From Chinchilla lanigera (taxonomy: Eukaryota; Chordata; Mammalia; Rodentia; Chinchillidae), in the NCBI RefSeq assembly GCF_000276665.1, contig NW_004955475.1, positions 5,292,710 to 5,356,709 of the forward strand: a DNA stretch of 64,000 bases, in the 5' to 3' direction. This document shows, one piece after another, positions 10,257 through 22,525 of this stretch; position 1 is the first letter of the stretch, and every line of letters starts with the position of its first letter. Under the pieces are notes generated by a model. The model was not told where the DNA came from. It saw only the letters and a list, made by a program, of their open reading frames with translations, and did no database searches. The translations under genes and the position numbers were made by a program.

Positions 10257-13200
10257 GTGCCTGACTAATGAGCTCTGCTTGCTTTTGTGCAAGTCATGCC
10301 AAATGGCTGCTGGGGCCCTTCCCTTGTTTAGGAATGGCGGGTGATCACTTTGGCTTGAGTCTTTTTGGCCAAGCAGCGCGTTGAACTGGCTTGGGCTATG
10401 TGGTGCACCCAGACCCACCTCCCTAGGGCTGACTGAACTTGTAGAGCTGAGATAGTGATTGGTAGCCTTGGGGAGGGCTGGGGGCCCTTGGAATGAGGGG
10501 AGGAGAGTGGAGGGCCCGGTTCTTTGGGTACATGGTGAGGTTTAGCTTCCACATTGCTGTATTTCAGCCTCACTACCAAGTCATTCTTGTTTTTCCAGAA
10601 CCGTGACCTTCAGAAACACCAAATTTTAAAGAAGTATGTGTCTTCACTATCTCTGTCTTAAATTGCCCGTGGTTTTATGAGTTTGGCCTTTACCATACTT
10701 TCTTCCCAAACTCCTCCCCCTACAAAGTGAGAGAGAGGTTTTGCAAAAGAAGCGGGGGGCACTGTCTGCCAACACAGGATTACAAAGGTTCTTCCAGGAG
10801 CTTCTGGATTTCTTTCTTTGGCTGATTCCTGTCTCATAAGGTGTGGCTTTGCCCACGCATTGCAGTGGATCTCTGAGAATACACACTGCTCAGTGGCCTC
10901 TCTTCCCTATTGGTATATCTCATTCTAAATTCTGAGACATCTGGAAATTGCCTCTAAGTTGCATTAACTATTGTATTTCAGACAGAAAATGGCAAAGAAG
11001 ACAGTATAGTGATCTTTTCCCTGGATATGGAGAAGGGTTAGAATATAAGCTATTTCAGGTCAGGTCTGGTATATTAAAAATACTTCAATACTAAAGGTAT
11101 GTTTATGCAGATTGAAGTATGAATCACGTAGGAAGATGAGGGTTGAATTTTCATAGACTAGAAGTGTTAGGAAGTTTTTCATGCTGTTTAACTTAAGCAA
11201 GGTTGACTTGGGAAAAACAACTTATGATGCTGTTGAGACCATAGAATCTTAACCTGAAAAGGACCCTGGAAACTATCTATCTAGTACAATCCTCTAGAAA
11301 AGAAAAGACTAGCAAGGGTATTAGGTCTAAAGGAAAGTGGCTAGCTAAGGGGACCTGGTCAATTGAACCAACATGAGGTCCAGAATTTCTGATGTGCGTC
11401 CGTTGACACTGTAGTGTGAACCAATGACTGAGTTCTTAAAGTTTGAATTCCCTTTCTTTCCTTACTTTGCCCACTATTCTCAGGCATGCATAGTTCTCAA
11501 ATAAAAGGAAATAGTTAACGTGGGCAGAGTAATTGGTGGTGCCATTTGTGTGGCCTCCTGGTAAGATCGGGGAGTGTCACAGGTGCCTCTTGTTACCTTT
11601 TTCATTCCTCACCCCAAGGCTGAGCCATCATGAGGCCTACCCTTGTTCAGTGAATTCCATCTGGTAACCGTAATGAAGAGGGAAAAAATTGCCTCTTCTC
11701 TACTTTTTCGTCATGGTGTGCTTTAGATTGTTCCTAGCATTTGACAGAGAAGTGTAGTGGAAAAATCAAACCTGTTCATTCATATGAACCATGTCTATGA
11801 TCTACAGTCAGTTTAACTTTTATATTCACTTGTTTCTTCTAGTCAGGCCAGCCTCCTTTAACTGTTAAAACATGCCTGTCTCCCCTACCTCCTTCTTGCC
11901 ATTCTTAGACTTTGCTTCTGGTTGCCAGTTTCCTGAATCTGCTTTAATACCCCAAATGGATAAGCTTATTAACTGCCATCTATACCTTCTGATAATAAGA
12001 CAGTTATAAGTAGAAAAAGTCTTTCCTTCTACTTGCTCTCTAACTTTTCTTTTAAAGATCATAAGAGCTTTGAGGCTCGGATTCCCTAAACAGAGATTAT
12101 TTTGAATTTTCAAGATGTTCTTAAGTTTTTTGCTTCCCTCCTTATGATTTACTAAAAGTTAGAGTTTAAAAGGCTGTCCACAACTATCAAGTCCAACACT
12201 TCTGTTTGTAGAGATGGGGAAATTGAAACCCATTATAGGGAAGGACTAATCGAGAGTGATGCAATGTGCCAGTGGCAAAGCTAAGGCTTAAATGTAGGTC
12301 TCAGTTATAGGGTCAGTCTTGGTAAAACCTCTTTGATTTGGTGGATTTTTAGCCCTACATCAATAAATCAGAGGAAAGGTGATCAAATGGTCATTTGATG
12401 GTACCATTCATGTTACGAGACATAGAGCCTAGTTGCTTGAAGTATTTGAGGGTTTTTGGGTCTGCATTCAGCTAAAGTTTAACAGGGGCTGTGTGGACTG
12501 TTTATTTTTCTGCCATTCCTAGCATTGCTTGAACTACTTGAGTGGCACTAAAGTGGTACTTGGCAAATATGAGGCAGAATATGTCTTTTAACCCTTGAAC
12601 CAGCCCTGACTGTAGACTTCAAAATGGGGCAAGGGATCAGGGATAGAGGTTGTATAAGAGAGGCTTCTGCCTCTCCATGTTTGATTCTCCAGTTCATGAA
12701 ACTCTTCGTGAAAGTGCGGATGATAGAGACAGAGCAGGAACCACCTTGGGAATTTCCTTTAGGTTTGTCTTTGAAGCCGGCTGGGTATAGAGGGTCTGGT
12801 AGGGCCAAAGGGTCTTTGTGGGACCCTCAAAGGCACCAACTAATCTGTAATCACATATTTGCTTGGGGAAAGAAAGGTTGCTGGGAGAGTCAGTGATGAA
12901 TCTGCTAACTTACCATTATTCAAGAAATACCTGTAACAGTTGCCTGTTTTAAGATTGGTGTTCTTTTTTCTTCCCTCTTCTCATGCAAGTGCTTTACTGA
13001 CTGGTGGAGCTGTAAGGGATATTTAGAGGTCATCTGGTCTATCCCTCAGCCTCTAAATCTAATTCTCTCTGGATGAGATGAGATTATAGCTACAATTATT
13101 TTGAACTCTCTTCTAATGGTGTCGCTTGGCAACAGCTTGTCTTAGGTTCCTTTGTATATTCCTAGGAGGTCACCTACCCACCCACTTCAATTTATAGACT

Positions 13201-13281
13201 CAGTGTCCCTGGATGGGACAAGATCTAGCTACCAATACTTTCAGGGTTGGGCCTTGCATGGCCAGAATTACTCTGATCTTC
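10257..13281. other. Intron 1 stretch, mostly unique with decayed old repeats
   Basis: Old interspersed-repeat traces occur near 11240-11330, 12150-12300 and 13005-13240. The last has a degenerate internal duplication: CTGGATGAGATGAGAT at about 13070 and CTGGATGGGACAAGAT at about 13210. No exon-like sequence is seen. Confidence 0.45.
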
Positions 13282-13296
13282 AAAGACAGAACTGGG

Positions 13297-13405
13297 GGGC
13301 TGGGGATTTAGCTCAATGGCACAGCGCCTGCCTGGCAAGTGTGACGTCATGAGTTCGATTCGCGGTACTGGGAAAAAAAACACAAAAACAAAAAAACAAA
13401 AACAA
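13297..13405 (+). repeat. Young ID SINE (sense to MSN)
   Basis: It begins GGGGCTGGGGATTTAGCTCA, has B-box region GAGTTCGATTCGCGGTACTGG, and an A-rich tail. Target duplications AAAGACAGAACTGGG (13282-13296) and AAAGATAGAACTGGG (13406-13420) match 14 of 15. It is one of only two sense-oriented IDs in the gene. Confidence 0.95.
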
Positions 13406-14699
13406 AAAGATAGAACTGGGTCTGTGTCTGATCTTTCGTGAGTTTATCTTTCATGTGCTTCTTTCTTAGGTAACAATCTTTTCTCCCAATTACCCGTGTT
13501 CTCTTGCCCCAAATGGGAAAAAAAACCCCTAAGGAACAAAAAAACAAACAAACAAAAACAAGAGTACAAAGTGGTCTTTTTTGAGAAAGTTTATCGGGGC
13601 CTGTCTTTTCATTATTGACTAGCTTTGCTGTTCATCCCTCCCATTTCATGCTTGACAGAGCTGAAAAACTAAAGTTTCAGGTTCTAATTTGTGGTGCAGG
13701 ACCTGTCACTTTGCAGAGTTAGCTCAGGATTACATGAATTTGGAAGGTAGGTGTTGGAAAGTAAAACTGAACTGAGCATTTTTCTTCTCTTTCTGTATAA
13801 GGAGACTTTCTTTCTTGTTTTCACTTAGTAAAGTAATCCAAAAGAATTAAGCCCTTAGGAAAGTTCTTCCCTGCAGGCCTTCACTGCCTCTACATAGGCA
13901 TGGGGGAGAAATGCTAGTAATAGGTAAACTCTTGGAATCCTTCCAGTACTGATGTTCTTGAGAGCCTTGCTGATACAACCTTGGGCTTCTTGTTTCTGTG
14001 TTCATTCCTTCAGGCATTCTTTCTTCAAAGTTTGAGAACTTTCTTTGTGCCAGAAAGTACTGAGTATAAAAAGCAGAATAGCATTTACTACAATGTATCT
14101 TCTGTCGCTTATGCTTCTGGAGTGCTATTTCCTCCTGAGTGTGAGTTCAGAATGGAGTTGGTTTGTTTCATTGGACAAGAATCCTGGTGTGAGTGCTCTT
14201 GGCCATTTCTTCTGAGTCTGGAGGGGAAGGGGTTGTGTCTTTCTTTACTGAGGAAAGAATGAATCTAAGTGAGACTATATTAAGAAGGTTATGGGTTGAC
14301 TGAAGAGCTCTGGACAAACACCAAAAGCTTTATAGGTTTCCCCAGCTTTCTTCTCACATGTCCCAATGCCTGCATGATGGTAGCATAGGTTATGTTTCTG
14401 ATTTCTTTCTAATCAGATGAGGGTGTTAGATATACTGGTAGATACTGAGAAGTTGGTGGGCGTAAACAAACCTTTTAAATATTTACCACTAGTGAGCTGA
14501 GGGCCAGCTGTTGTGGGGTGAAAAAAATGCATCTGCACCTAAAGCATCCCAGAGATCTCCAGCCTCAAGCTTCCCCTCAGCTGATCTGAATGGTTGGGGT
14601 TTCTCACAAGTGCTTTGAGCTACAGAACATCTGAGCTGGCCTTATTTAAATCATCTAGTTCAGTCTTTATGCAATTTATGCTTTCCTGTCTGCTTGCCT

Positions 14700-14815
14700 G
14701 CCTCCCTTCCCTTCCCTTCCCCTTTCACTTCCCCTTCCCCTTCCCCCTCCCCACCCTTTTCCCCTTCCCCTTCCCCTCCCTCTTCCCCTTCCCTTTCCTC
14801 CCCTCTCTTTTCTTT
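14700..14815. repeat. Polypyrimidine (CCCTTTC-type) tract
   Basis: About 110 bases of almost pure C/T abut the tail end of the B1-dID that follows. Confidence 0.9.
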
Positions 14816-14816
14816 T

Positions 14817-14995
14817 ACTGGGGATTGAACCCAGGGCTTTCACACTGAGCTACATCTGCAGACCATTTTATTTTATTTTTTTAAATTTTGACACAGGGTC
14901 TTGCTGAGTTGCCCAGGCAGGACTTGAACTTTTGATCCTCCTGCCTCAGCCTTCCAGAGCTCTGGGATTACAGCTATACACCACAATGCCCAGTT
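14817..14995 (-). repeat. B1-dID dimeric SINE
   Basis: An ID complement (ACTGGGGATTGAACCCAGGG...) precedes a T-rich linker and a B1 complement (GGGTCTTGCTGAGTTGCCCA... to TGGGATTACAGCTATACACC). Confidence 0.88.
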
Positions 14996-15014
14996 AGCCT
15001 TTATATTTTCAATG

Positions 15015-15086
15015 AGGACACCATAATCCAGGCAGGTGCTTGTGCCACTGAGCTATATCCCCAGCCTCTAGGACACCATAATCCAG
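15015..15086 (-). repeat. Tail-less, 3'-truncated ID retroposon with perfect duplication
   Basis: A 38-bp body (15032-15069) is the complement of only the 5' half of an ID element (head GGCTGGGGATATAGCTCA to AAGCACCTGC). It has no B box and no A-tail. It is flanked by a perfect 17-nt direct repeat, AGGACACCATAATCCAG, at 15015-15031 and 15070-15086. This matches the described class of tailless retropseudogenes. Confidence 0.8.
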
Positions 15087-15561
15087 AAAAGGAAGACATT
15101 TGAATGAATTGCTAAGAGGGCCAGGACGAAATCCACCTTGCCTGGCCTCTAGGCACAGGAGGAACTTTGAATGCCTGCCTTCTAAATGGCACTCTCTACG
15201 GGGTGCTCAGTGTTTTCTCCCTCTGTGTGGGGGGTAACTTAATCCTGGAGTTACGGTCATGGGAAGAGCAAGTTCCACGTGTGCAGAGCTGACTTCAGAT
15301 GCTTCTTTTTATGGAAATACTTCCAGCTCTGGTCCCATCTTGGGAACTCTTTGTAGCACTTCCTAGGAAGGTATTCTGCTTGGGCTGTGGAGGGTGGCAG
15401 AAGGTAGCTGTGTGGGCTGAAGGGAGGCAGGAAGAGGAGACCTGTGTTTTCCTGCTTGAGACTGGGCCTTGCTGTCCTAAGAGTCTTTAGGGAGGAGGGC
15501 TTTGTTTTCCTTATTTATAGCCAGAGGGGTTAATCAACTTGTTAGTGCTTACCTTCTGAGG

Positions 15562-15747
15562 TGAGTGTCATGGTGTACACCTGGAATCCCACAAGTTTGA
15601 GGTCAGCCTGGGAAATTTAGTGAGACTTTGTTATAAAATAAAATAAAGTAAAATGAAATAAAATAATAAAATAAAGGGCAGTAGTAGAGCACTTGCCTAG
15701 CATGCAGGAGGCCCTGGGTTCAGTCCTTTCTATGGCAACAAAAAAGG
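15562..15747 (+). repeat. B1-dID dimeric SINE
   Basis: B1 left part (GTGTCATGGTGTACACCTGGAATCCCA...), an A-rich AAATA linker, then an ID-like right part (AGTAGAGCACTTGCCTAGCA, CCTGGGTTCAGTCC). Confidence 0.85.
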
Positions 15748-16299
15748 GTGGGGGACCTTGGCTTTCTTTACCACCCAAGTCAGAGACCAGTAGCTCTCCC
15801 ACTGGACTTGTCTACCTTGGAAGAATAACTCTTTTCACTCAGGGGGCAAAAACTTCCAGAGAATTGACTCTTTGTGATTACATTAACATGGTGGCTACAA
15901 TGGAGTTCCCCTAATTAGCTTCTGCTATAGCAGGTTTCTTCTGGGACCTCAGAATGACTTTCTGCTTTTCCTGTCTCTCACACAAATTCTTTGTTTTCTC
16001 TTTGCCCTTTTAGAATATGAACTCTGACCTCTTTGAATTCTGACTCAATGTTCCAGCTTGACCAGTCCTTTGAGTTAGAACATTATGGTGTTTTCCTTTC
16101 CAATTTGGTGACAGTATATGGCTGCCATTGCAACCAGTTGAATGCAAACTGGACTCTCTCAGCCGCAACACTTAACCACTCACTGCTAGGTGCTTGGTAG
16201 GCCAAATCTGGGGCAGGCAGTTAGTGAAAAAAGGACTTTTCAGGCCTTCGTAGAAAGAGGGCATACAGTCGTATTGAGAAGGACACACTCAAAACAAGA

Positions 16300-16360
16300 T
16301 TTCCTGGAGTCATATCCAAGCTCTGTGACCAGCTAGTTGTATAGCCTTGGCCACGTTAAT
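16300..16360 (+). repeat. MIR SINE, left part (interrupted)
   Basis: CTCTGTGACCAGCTAGTTGTATAGCCTTGGCCACGTTAATTAACTCTC fits the first half of the MIR core. The second half resumes at 16838 after about 480 bp of inserted sequence. Confidence 0.65.
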
Positions 16361-16659
16361 TAACTCTCTTCTCCCTCCCCTCTCCTCCCCCTCCCTTCCT
16401 TCTGTTGCACCTTTGTCTGCATCCCACCAGGACCATAACTCAGCCCCAATAGTAAATTAGAGGGACAAAGTTTAATGAAAGGCAGACATTTTATTTATAA
16501 GGAGGAAAAGGAGGAAGAAAGAAGAAGACAGCTACTTTTATAAGAAAAACTCAGGGTAGGGGGATCTGAAGAGATGGAGGACCCGTGGGCCCTTCGTTCT
16601 TAGCAGTTTTTATGGGGTGGTGTGAGTGATTCTTTTCCCTTCACCCAGAACTAACCTCT
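16361..16659. other. Inserted sequence inside the MIR, origin unclear
   Basis: A pyrimidine run (16366-16400) is followed by about 200 bp I cannot assign and a purine-rich tract near 16496-16525. It may be an LTR or other retroelement piece. Confidence 0.35.
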
Positions 16660-16832
16660 TCTCTTCTCTTCTCTTCTCTTCTCTTCTCTTCTCTTCTCTT
16701 CTCTTCTTTTTGAGGTGAGGGCTTCCTATGTTTTCTGGGCTAGTCTCAGACTCGTGGGCACAAGTGATTCTCCTGTTACATCTTTCTGAGTAGCTGGAAT
16801 TATAAGCATGCACCACCATGTTCATTTTAAGT
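16660..16832 (-). repeat. (TTCTC)n microsatellite abutting a B1 SINE
   Basis: Perfect TTCTC repeats (about 16660-16706) run straight into a B1 complement (TTTTTGAGGTGAGGGCTTCC... to GCATGCACCACCATG, about 16707-16832). The repeat occupies the position of the SINE's A-tail. Confidence 0.85.
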
Positions 16833-16837
16833 AACTG

Positions 16838-16955
16838 TGCCTCTTTTTGCTCAACTGTAAAGTGAGGATAATAATAGTGCCTAATCTCATAGGGTGGTTG
16901 TGAGGATTGAGGCAATTCATATAAAGTGCTTATAACTGTGTCTAGCATCTAATAC
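16838..16955 (+). repeat. MIR SINE, right part
   Basis: AACTGTAAAGTGAGGATAATAATAG...CATAGGGTGGTTGTGAGGATTGAGGCAATTCATATAAAGTGCTT matches the second half of the MIR core and completes the piece at 16300. Confidence 0.75.
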
Positions 16956-17217
16956 TGCTATTCAAATTATTGATATCATTTTATAAATATACACTGAAAT
17001 AATATGTATATAATTTACTATTGATGAATTACTATTAATGAATTTATTATTTACATGCCCATTTCTATTTTAGGTGGGATAGGTAAGAAAAAAGTTAAGA
17101 AAATTCATTCTTATCATTTATTGAAGTTACTATGTACTGTTTACTTCAAGGGATATAAATGAATGGAGGATACAATTTCTGCCTTCAGAGAACTTTGGTT
17201 TTATTAGGGGTTTAGGG

Positions 17218-17367
17218 NNNNNNNNNNNNNNNNNNNNNNNNNNNNNNNNNNNNNNNNNNNNNNNNNNNNNNNNNNNNNNNNNNNNNNNNNNNNNNNNNNN
17301 NNNNNNNNNNNNNNNNNNNNNNNNNNNNNNNNNNNNNNNNNNNNNNNNNNNNNNNNNNNNNNNNNNN
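17218..17367. other. Assembly gap (150 Ns)
   Basis: Exactly 150 undetermined bases inside intron 1. The flanks are ordinary unique sequence. Confidence 1.
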
Positions 17368-17815
17368 ATGTACACTTAGGAGTATGTGGCTATTCTGGAT
17401 GCAAGAATGATGTAGTTTTGGTACATGACTATAAACTATGTGACACTAGGCCAGTGCCCTCTTGAAATGAAGGAAGGCTTGAGGTAGTGATGGTTTCAAG
17501 GGGAGTCACAGAGATATCTATGTATTCATCGATCATACATGTTTTTTCCAGCGTCAGTTGGAGCAAATAGTCCTTTGTTACATGGCAAATCTTTTGAAAT
17601 GATCTCTGGTAAAGATCGTACTTTGAATTTTCCAGAACTGGGTGAATTAAATTTTAAAAATGTTGTCTTTCTTACCCCAGAAGAGATGTAAAAGGGTACC
17701 TCCTTCATGCTTTCATATATGCTAAACTAAGTAATAGGGATCAGTGAGGACCGTCCATAGGTCAGCAGCCTAGAAGCAGCTTTCAATTGCCACAGTGCTT
17801 TTACTATGAGTACAA

Positions 17816-17904
17816 TTTTTTTTTTTTTTGGGTACTGGGAATCGAACTTACGACCTTGCACTTGCCAGGCAGGTGCTGTGCCACTGAGCTATATCCCCGG
17901 CCCC
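17816..17904 (-). repeat. ID SINE
   Basis: T-tail, GGTACTGGGAATCGAACTTA, CTTGCCAGGCAGGTGCTGTG and GAGCTATATCCCCGGCCCC give a complete ID in complement. The flanks TATGAGTACA and TGTGAGAACA may be a decayed duplication. Confidence 0.9.
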
Positions 17905-19869
17905 TTCTGTGAGAACAGGTATTTGGGAAACGGTGGAGTTGAAATAAAGAGTTCTCAGTGAGTGATGTCATAGTTGGAGGAGTACGCATTTTCTAGCCAT
18001 AACCCTGCTGTGCCTTGAATCTGGAGAAAGGACCTTTTCAGTTATTTTCAAAGCACAGTTCTTTGGCCCTGTCTGATGTCAGACATACCAGATCTGATGC
18101 TCCTTTCAAATGACTTGTTGTGGCATAAGTGTTGGCATAGCTCCTGGCCTACTGGAATGGTGAATGGCTCTGTGCTTACTTAGTACTGTTTTGCCAGGAA
18201 GTTTTTGGGATTATTCACTCTGAAGGCCGATGTTTGGTCCCAAATTTGGCCGCTCTTTTACCTGTGGAAATTGGATAGACACCTTGTGTGATCAGGATAT
18301 TGATCAAGGCCAAATGAGGGAAGAGTTGAGATGTGCGCATTTGGCTATACAAAACAAGGTATAATCCTGAGAAATTCTTTCCTGGTATATATTTGACAAG
18401 TACAGTGGCTAGGCCTGGGAGGGGCAAAAGGGGTCCAACTTTTATCTATCAGGGTTGGTCAGCTTTTTATTCTCTCTCTTTACCTCTGGACTCCCTAAAT
18501 ACCTGAAGTCTTATTTTTCTGAAGTTAAGTATGTTTAGATAGTCCTGATCTTACTTTTATGTTCTAACATGCCCCATCCCTGCTATAGTCCTTTTTCAGA
18601 AATCTCAGCTTGGGTGTTTGAAGTATACCGACAGGCTCCTTCTTACCTTTTGTAATCTTTAACTGAGGTTGACTAATCTATGGTATGGAGTCGGAGGGTG
18701 GATACCAAAGTAGCAGCCAGTATGAGTGTCATTAGTTAAATTGTACAAGTCTTTGCTCTCTTCAAGGGTTTAAAGTAAGCAAAACTCCTCTTCAGACATC
18801 TTTGGAGATACTTGTGAGAGACTGACTAACCCACAGAAGTTCTTTTACTAAGAGCAAAAGTCACATGGCCTCTTTGTCTTTGGTTTTCCCCTTCCTCAAC
18901 TGAAAATATCAGTAAAATCAGAAATATGTAAATACAGTAGAGCACAGCTCTCGGCTCCAGGTTTATTATTCCCCTTGGTGCTTTGGCCAAGGTGGTTCTA
19001 GTATACTTTAAGTAAAATCATCAGCCATTTTACTTCAAGGTTACATTATACCTCTCTGGTTTGGGTACTTGGAGAGCTGCTCTAGGAGGGCCTGGTGTGG
19101 ATTTAGGGAGAATCTGGCCTGGTTGCTTTTCTCGGGCATAGACTTGGCATTTTCCTAAAGTTGGGAGGTTGCCGCCTGGCCTCAGGCCAGTTGCCAGAGG
19201 AAACCGATGACTAAAGGCTTCCTCCCTAGGACGTCAGCTTCTGGAACTTTTCCTGATGGTTTCTTACCAGTCAAGTCTGCCTTATTTGGCTATTTTTGCC
19301 CCCCTTGAATGTTCCCCTTATCTCAGCTGGGCCCCTGTTCACCTTCGTACAGACAATACCTTCTTCCACTTTATGTGACGCTACCTGTAAACTTTCTCTT
19401 TGAGTGGAGGCCGAATGGCGAAAACAGTAGGGGAAGAGAGAAAAAGATGAGAGAGCTCTGGAATGATTGTGATTTCTCCACCCTGCTTTCTTATCTTTTC
19501 TTGCCCTCTTGATCCTGACTGATCCTTCTCGAGCTTCTTACATAAATCTCTGACAGCCTAGGAGTGGTTTTGCTTGGCCTCAGAAGCTCAGTGTATGGGT
19601 TTGGGGTGCAGTTAGGGCTCTCAGGATCAAAAACTATTGCTTGGAGTAGTGAAGCCTTCCGTTTGGAATGTCCAGTTCTTAGCATGTGTCTGTTGTATGA
19701 CTGGTGTTCTTACTTGGATTTTCTTTGTGGGTTGAAATAAAGGACCTTCTCCCTCATTTTTTCAGTTAAAGAAATGAACTGTTGATACTTTAAGCTTGAG
19801 GCACTTGTGTGGGTTTCTTTTTAATGCCTTTTAGTAGAAATAGTGCGATGCAAATAATAGTGCACTGGA
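17905..19869. other. Intron 1 stretch, nothing recognised
   Basis: About 2 kb without an identifiable repeat, exon or RNA gene. Short open frames are present on both strands but none shows a known domain. Confidence 0.5.
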
Positions 19870-20000
19870 TCATGATATCTGATTTTTAGTTTCTGCCATT
19901 GTGACCTTGGACAAGTCATTTTTACAAGCTTAGTTTCTTTATACGTCAAATACAGAATTGCCTTTGTCTGATATTCTGATTATTGTACTGAGTTTGTAAG
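19870..20000 (+). repeat. MIR SINE remnant
   Basis: The core TTGTGACCTTGGACAAGTCATTTTTACAAGCTTAGTTTCTTTAT is the MIR signature. Confidence 0.7.
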
Positions 20001-20148
20001 AGGGTACAATGTATTGCTTGGAATGAGCATAACAGTGCAGAGCCCTGACTAGATAGTTGCTCTCTCCCCTTTAGATAGAATGGCACTGAGGATACTGTGT
20101 CCTCACGTTCCCCTCAGTTATCCATATGTGAGCATCCCCTTCTATTTC

Positions 20149-20255
20149 TGTTTTTTCTCTCTCTCTCTTTTTTTTTTTCCAGTACCAGGAATCGAACTCA
20201 GGACCTTGTGCTTGCCAGGCAGGCGCTGTGCCACTGAGCTAAATCCCCAGCCCCT
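20149..20255 (-). repeat. Young ID SINE
   Basis: T-rich tail, AGTACCAGGAATCGAACTCA, CTTGCCAGGCAGGCGCTGTG and GAGCTAAATCCCCAGCCCC. Near-perfect target duplications (ATCCCCTTCTATTTC / ATCCCCCTCTATTTC) lie at about 20134-20148 and 20256-20270. Confidence 0.93.
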
Positions 20256-20270
20256 ATCCCCCTCTATTTC

Positions 20271-21319
20271 AATGACCTGTGCTATGGAGCTACCACGGGG
20301 CTTGCTGTGGGGATCCTGGTTTCAAGAAACAACTGTTGACTGAGAGGGTTGGGTGAGGCCTTGGAGTCCAGCTGGCAGACTACAGTTGCTGGCTATTTTC
20401 GGTCATTGGTGACTCCAGAAAGAATAGAACACCCTTGGATTGGTCATTGTTCCATCAAGGAAGGCCAAGAAACCAACCAAAACTGAGTGTAAATCAGATC
20501 TGATTTCCTCAACTCCCTCCCCCAACAACGTCCTTCTCCTTTGGGCTATGAAATAACTTTTGGCTGAGTCTTAAACTGCTAAGCTCTCCTTTGCTTCCTC
20601 TGTCTGAGTCACTGGTGTCTATGTTGCCTTTGGATAAGGACAGTTTGGTGATGTGGGCGTGGACTGAGCAAGGGGGAAGCATTTCTAGCCAGAGAGTTTG
20701 CTATACACGTAGCACTTAGCATTGGATTTTTAAATGATCCTCTATTTTGTGAAAACGACGTTAGACGTATAGATCAAAGGACAAGGAATTCTGAATTCTG
20801 AACTCCTGCTAGGCTGATAAGCCATAGGCAGTTTCCTGAGGATGCTATATGTACCTTTAACTGGATCTGTTTTTATTCTCCTTCCTCTTCACTCTTATTC
20901 TGTCCAGTGCTTGCGTATGAAATCATAGATCTTGGGCTGTAGCTCAGTCACCTGGTAGTTGTCCAGGAACATGAGCCTTACCTACTCTGAGTCCCCTGGA
21001 GGAAGCCTAAGATAGAAGTTTTGGCACCTGTATTCCTTCCTCCCAGCATGGGGCTGCGATGGTCTGTGTACCGTGAAGATGGCTTGCTTCTGTGAGTAGC
21101 GCCTCATTCTTTCATGGGGCCTCACATAGGTTGTGAGGATGGCATTTATAGGTGAGGATGGCATTTTATAGCCATCCAAATGGCTTTTGATGAGAGAGGG
21201 TAGGCAAGCGGATGGAAGAAGGAGAAAGAAACGTGGAGTCAAAAGCAGAGTGGTTCTGATTTTTCTATTTCTCCTTTTTGTAAAGCTCCCCTTGGCGTAT
21301 GACAGTGGCAAATAGAGAA
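20271..21319. other. Intron 1 stretch, nothing recognised
   Basis: No assignable repeat or exon. The complement of 20982-21311 is open but shows no known domain. Confidence 0.5.
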
Positions 21320-21620
21320 ATCATTCATAAACACACCACTTTAACATAGCAATTATTATTTGTACTTCTTGTCACGTCTTGTATTTGTACCTTAGTTTTC
21401 TATGGTGCAGTCATAGTGTACATAAAAAAATCCTAATTCTTTTTCCCTACTTAGCATATGACTGAAAGCTTAGATAAATGTTATGTAGATTGTAAAAAGA
21501 ACATTTTAACGGCTCTGTATAATTCTGTCCAAGGACTATGCCAAAATTGAGTTAACCGTTTTTGAGAGGACATTTAGGTGACTGCAAGTGTTTTCCAGTT
21601 ACAGAAACGTAAGAAAAATC
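21320..21620. repeat. Old L1 3' UTR-like remnant
   Basis: Text such as TTTAACGGCTCTGTATAATTC...GAGGACATTTAGGTGACTGCAAGTGTTTTCC resembles old L1M-type 3' UTR. Orientation and limits are uncertain. Confidence 0.45.
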
Positions 21621-22264
21621 TAAAGTCTTTAGTATAGAATGTAGGCATATACCCTAGGTAGCTGGCCCAATTCTAACTCCCTTTGCAGGCTTACCTTCCT
21701 CTTGTTACACACGGCCACTATGCTGGAGTTTTGTGGGATCAAGTTTTCTCAAAAATGTAAAACATTTTTTTAAAAAAATCATGGTAAAGCTATTAACTTT
21801 TGTGCCTTTCTCTGTGTTTGTTCTTTCAGCTTGAAATGTCCGATGCCACTTATTCACTTCACCTCATCTGTGCTGGAAGTGCTCTTCTCCCCCTCCCTGT
21901 CTCCTCTCCCTCTCCCTTCCTCCTCCTTTTTGGTGGTGCTGAACATTGACTCAGGCCCTAGCACATGCTGTGCATGCACTCCACCACGTACCATGCTGTA
22001 CATGTACATGACTACAAGTGGCTAGTTAAACATCCAGATCCTGGAATCTTTTAAAAAATATTGCTAGGTGTTATTCATCGCGCCGAATGCCCAATATACT
22101 CTGTAAGAACTTCTGCTATGATGCTTTTCTTGAGGTTTTGTAACCTGAACTCTGAGGCTTTTCACCTTCAGTAATCCTGTATATTTGAAAGCTTCTAAAT
22201 GTCCCTGCTTCAAGAAGCCGCCATCTCCAGATGGAGGTAGTTAGGGATAAACCTTTGTGGATTG

Positions 22265-22359
22265 CACTTTTTCGTTTTCCTTTTCCTTCTCTTTCTGTTT
22301 CTCTTTCTCCTCCTCTTCCTCCCTCTCCCCCTTCTCCTTCCCCTTTCCCTTCTTTTTTC

Positions 22360-22402
<43 letters not shown>
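22265..22402. repeat. Polypyrimidine tract plus (TG)21
   Basis: About 95 bases of C/T-rich sequence, then 21 TG units (22361-22402). Confidence 0.95.
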
Positions 22403-22404
<2 letters not shown>

Positions 22405-22525
22405 TTCTGAAATAGCATATCACTCTGTTGAATCAGGCTGGATCTGAACTCTGATGTTCAAGTGATCCTCCTCCCTCAGTCTCTAGAGTAACTAGGACTA
22501 CAGTCACGTATCACCACACCTAACT
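22403..22525 (-). repeat. Old B1 SINE
   Basis: TGAAATAGCATATCACTCTGTTGAATCAGGCTGGATCTGAACTC... to AGGACTACAGTCACGTATCACCACACC is a diverged B1 complement. The TG repeat occupies its tail side. Confidence 0.7.
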
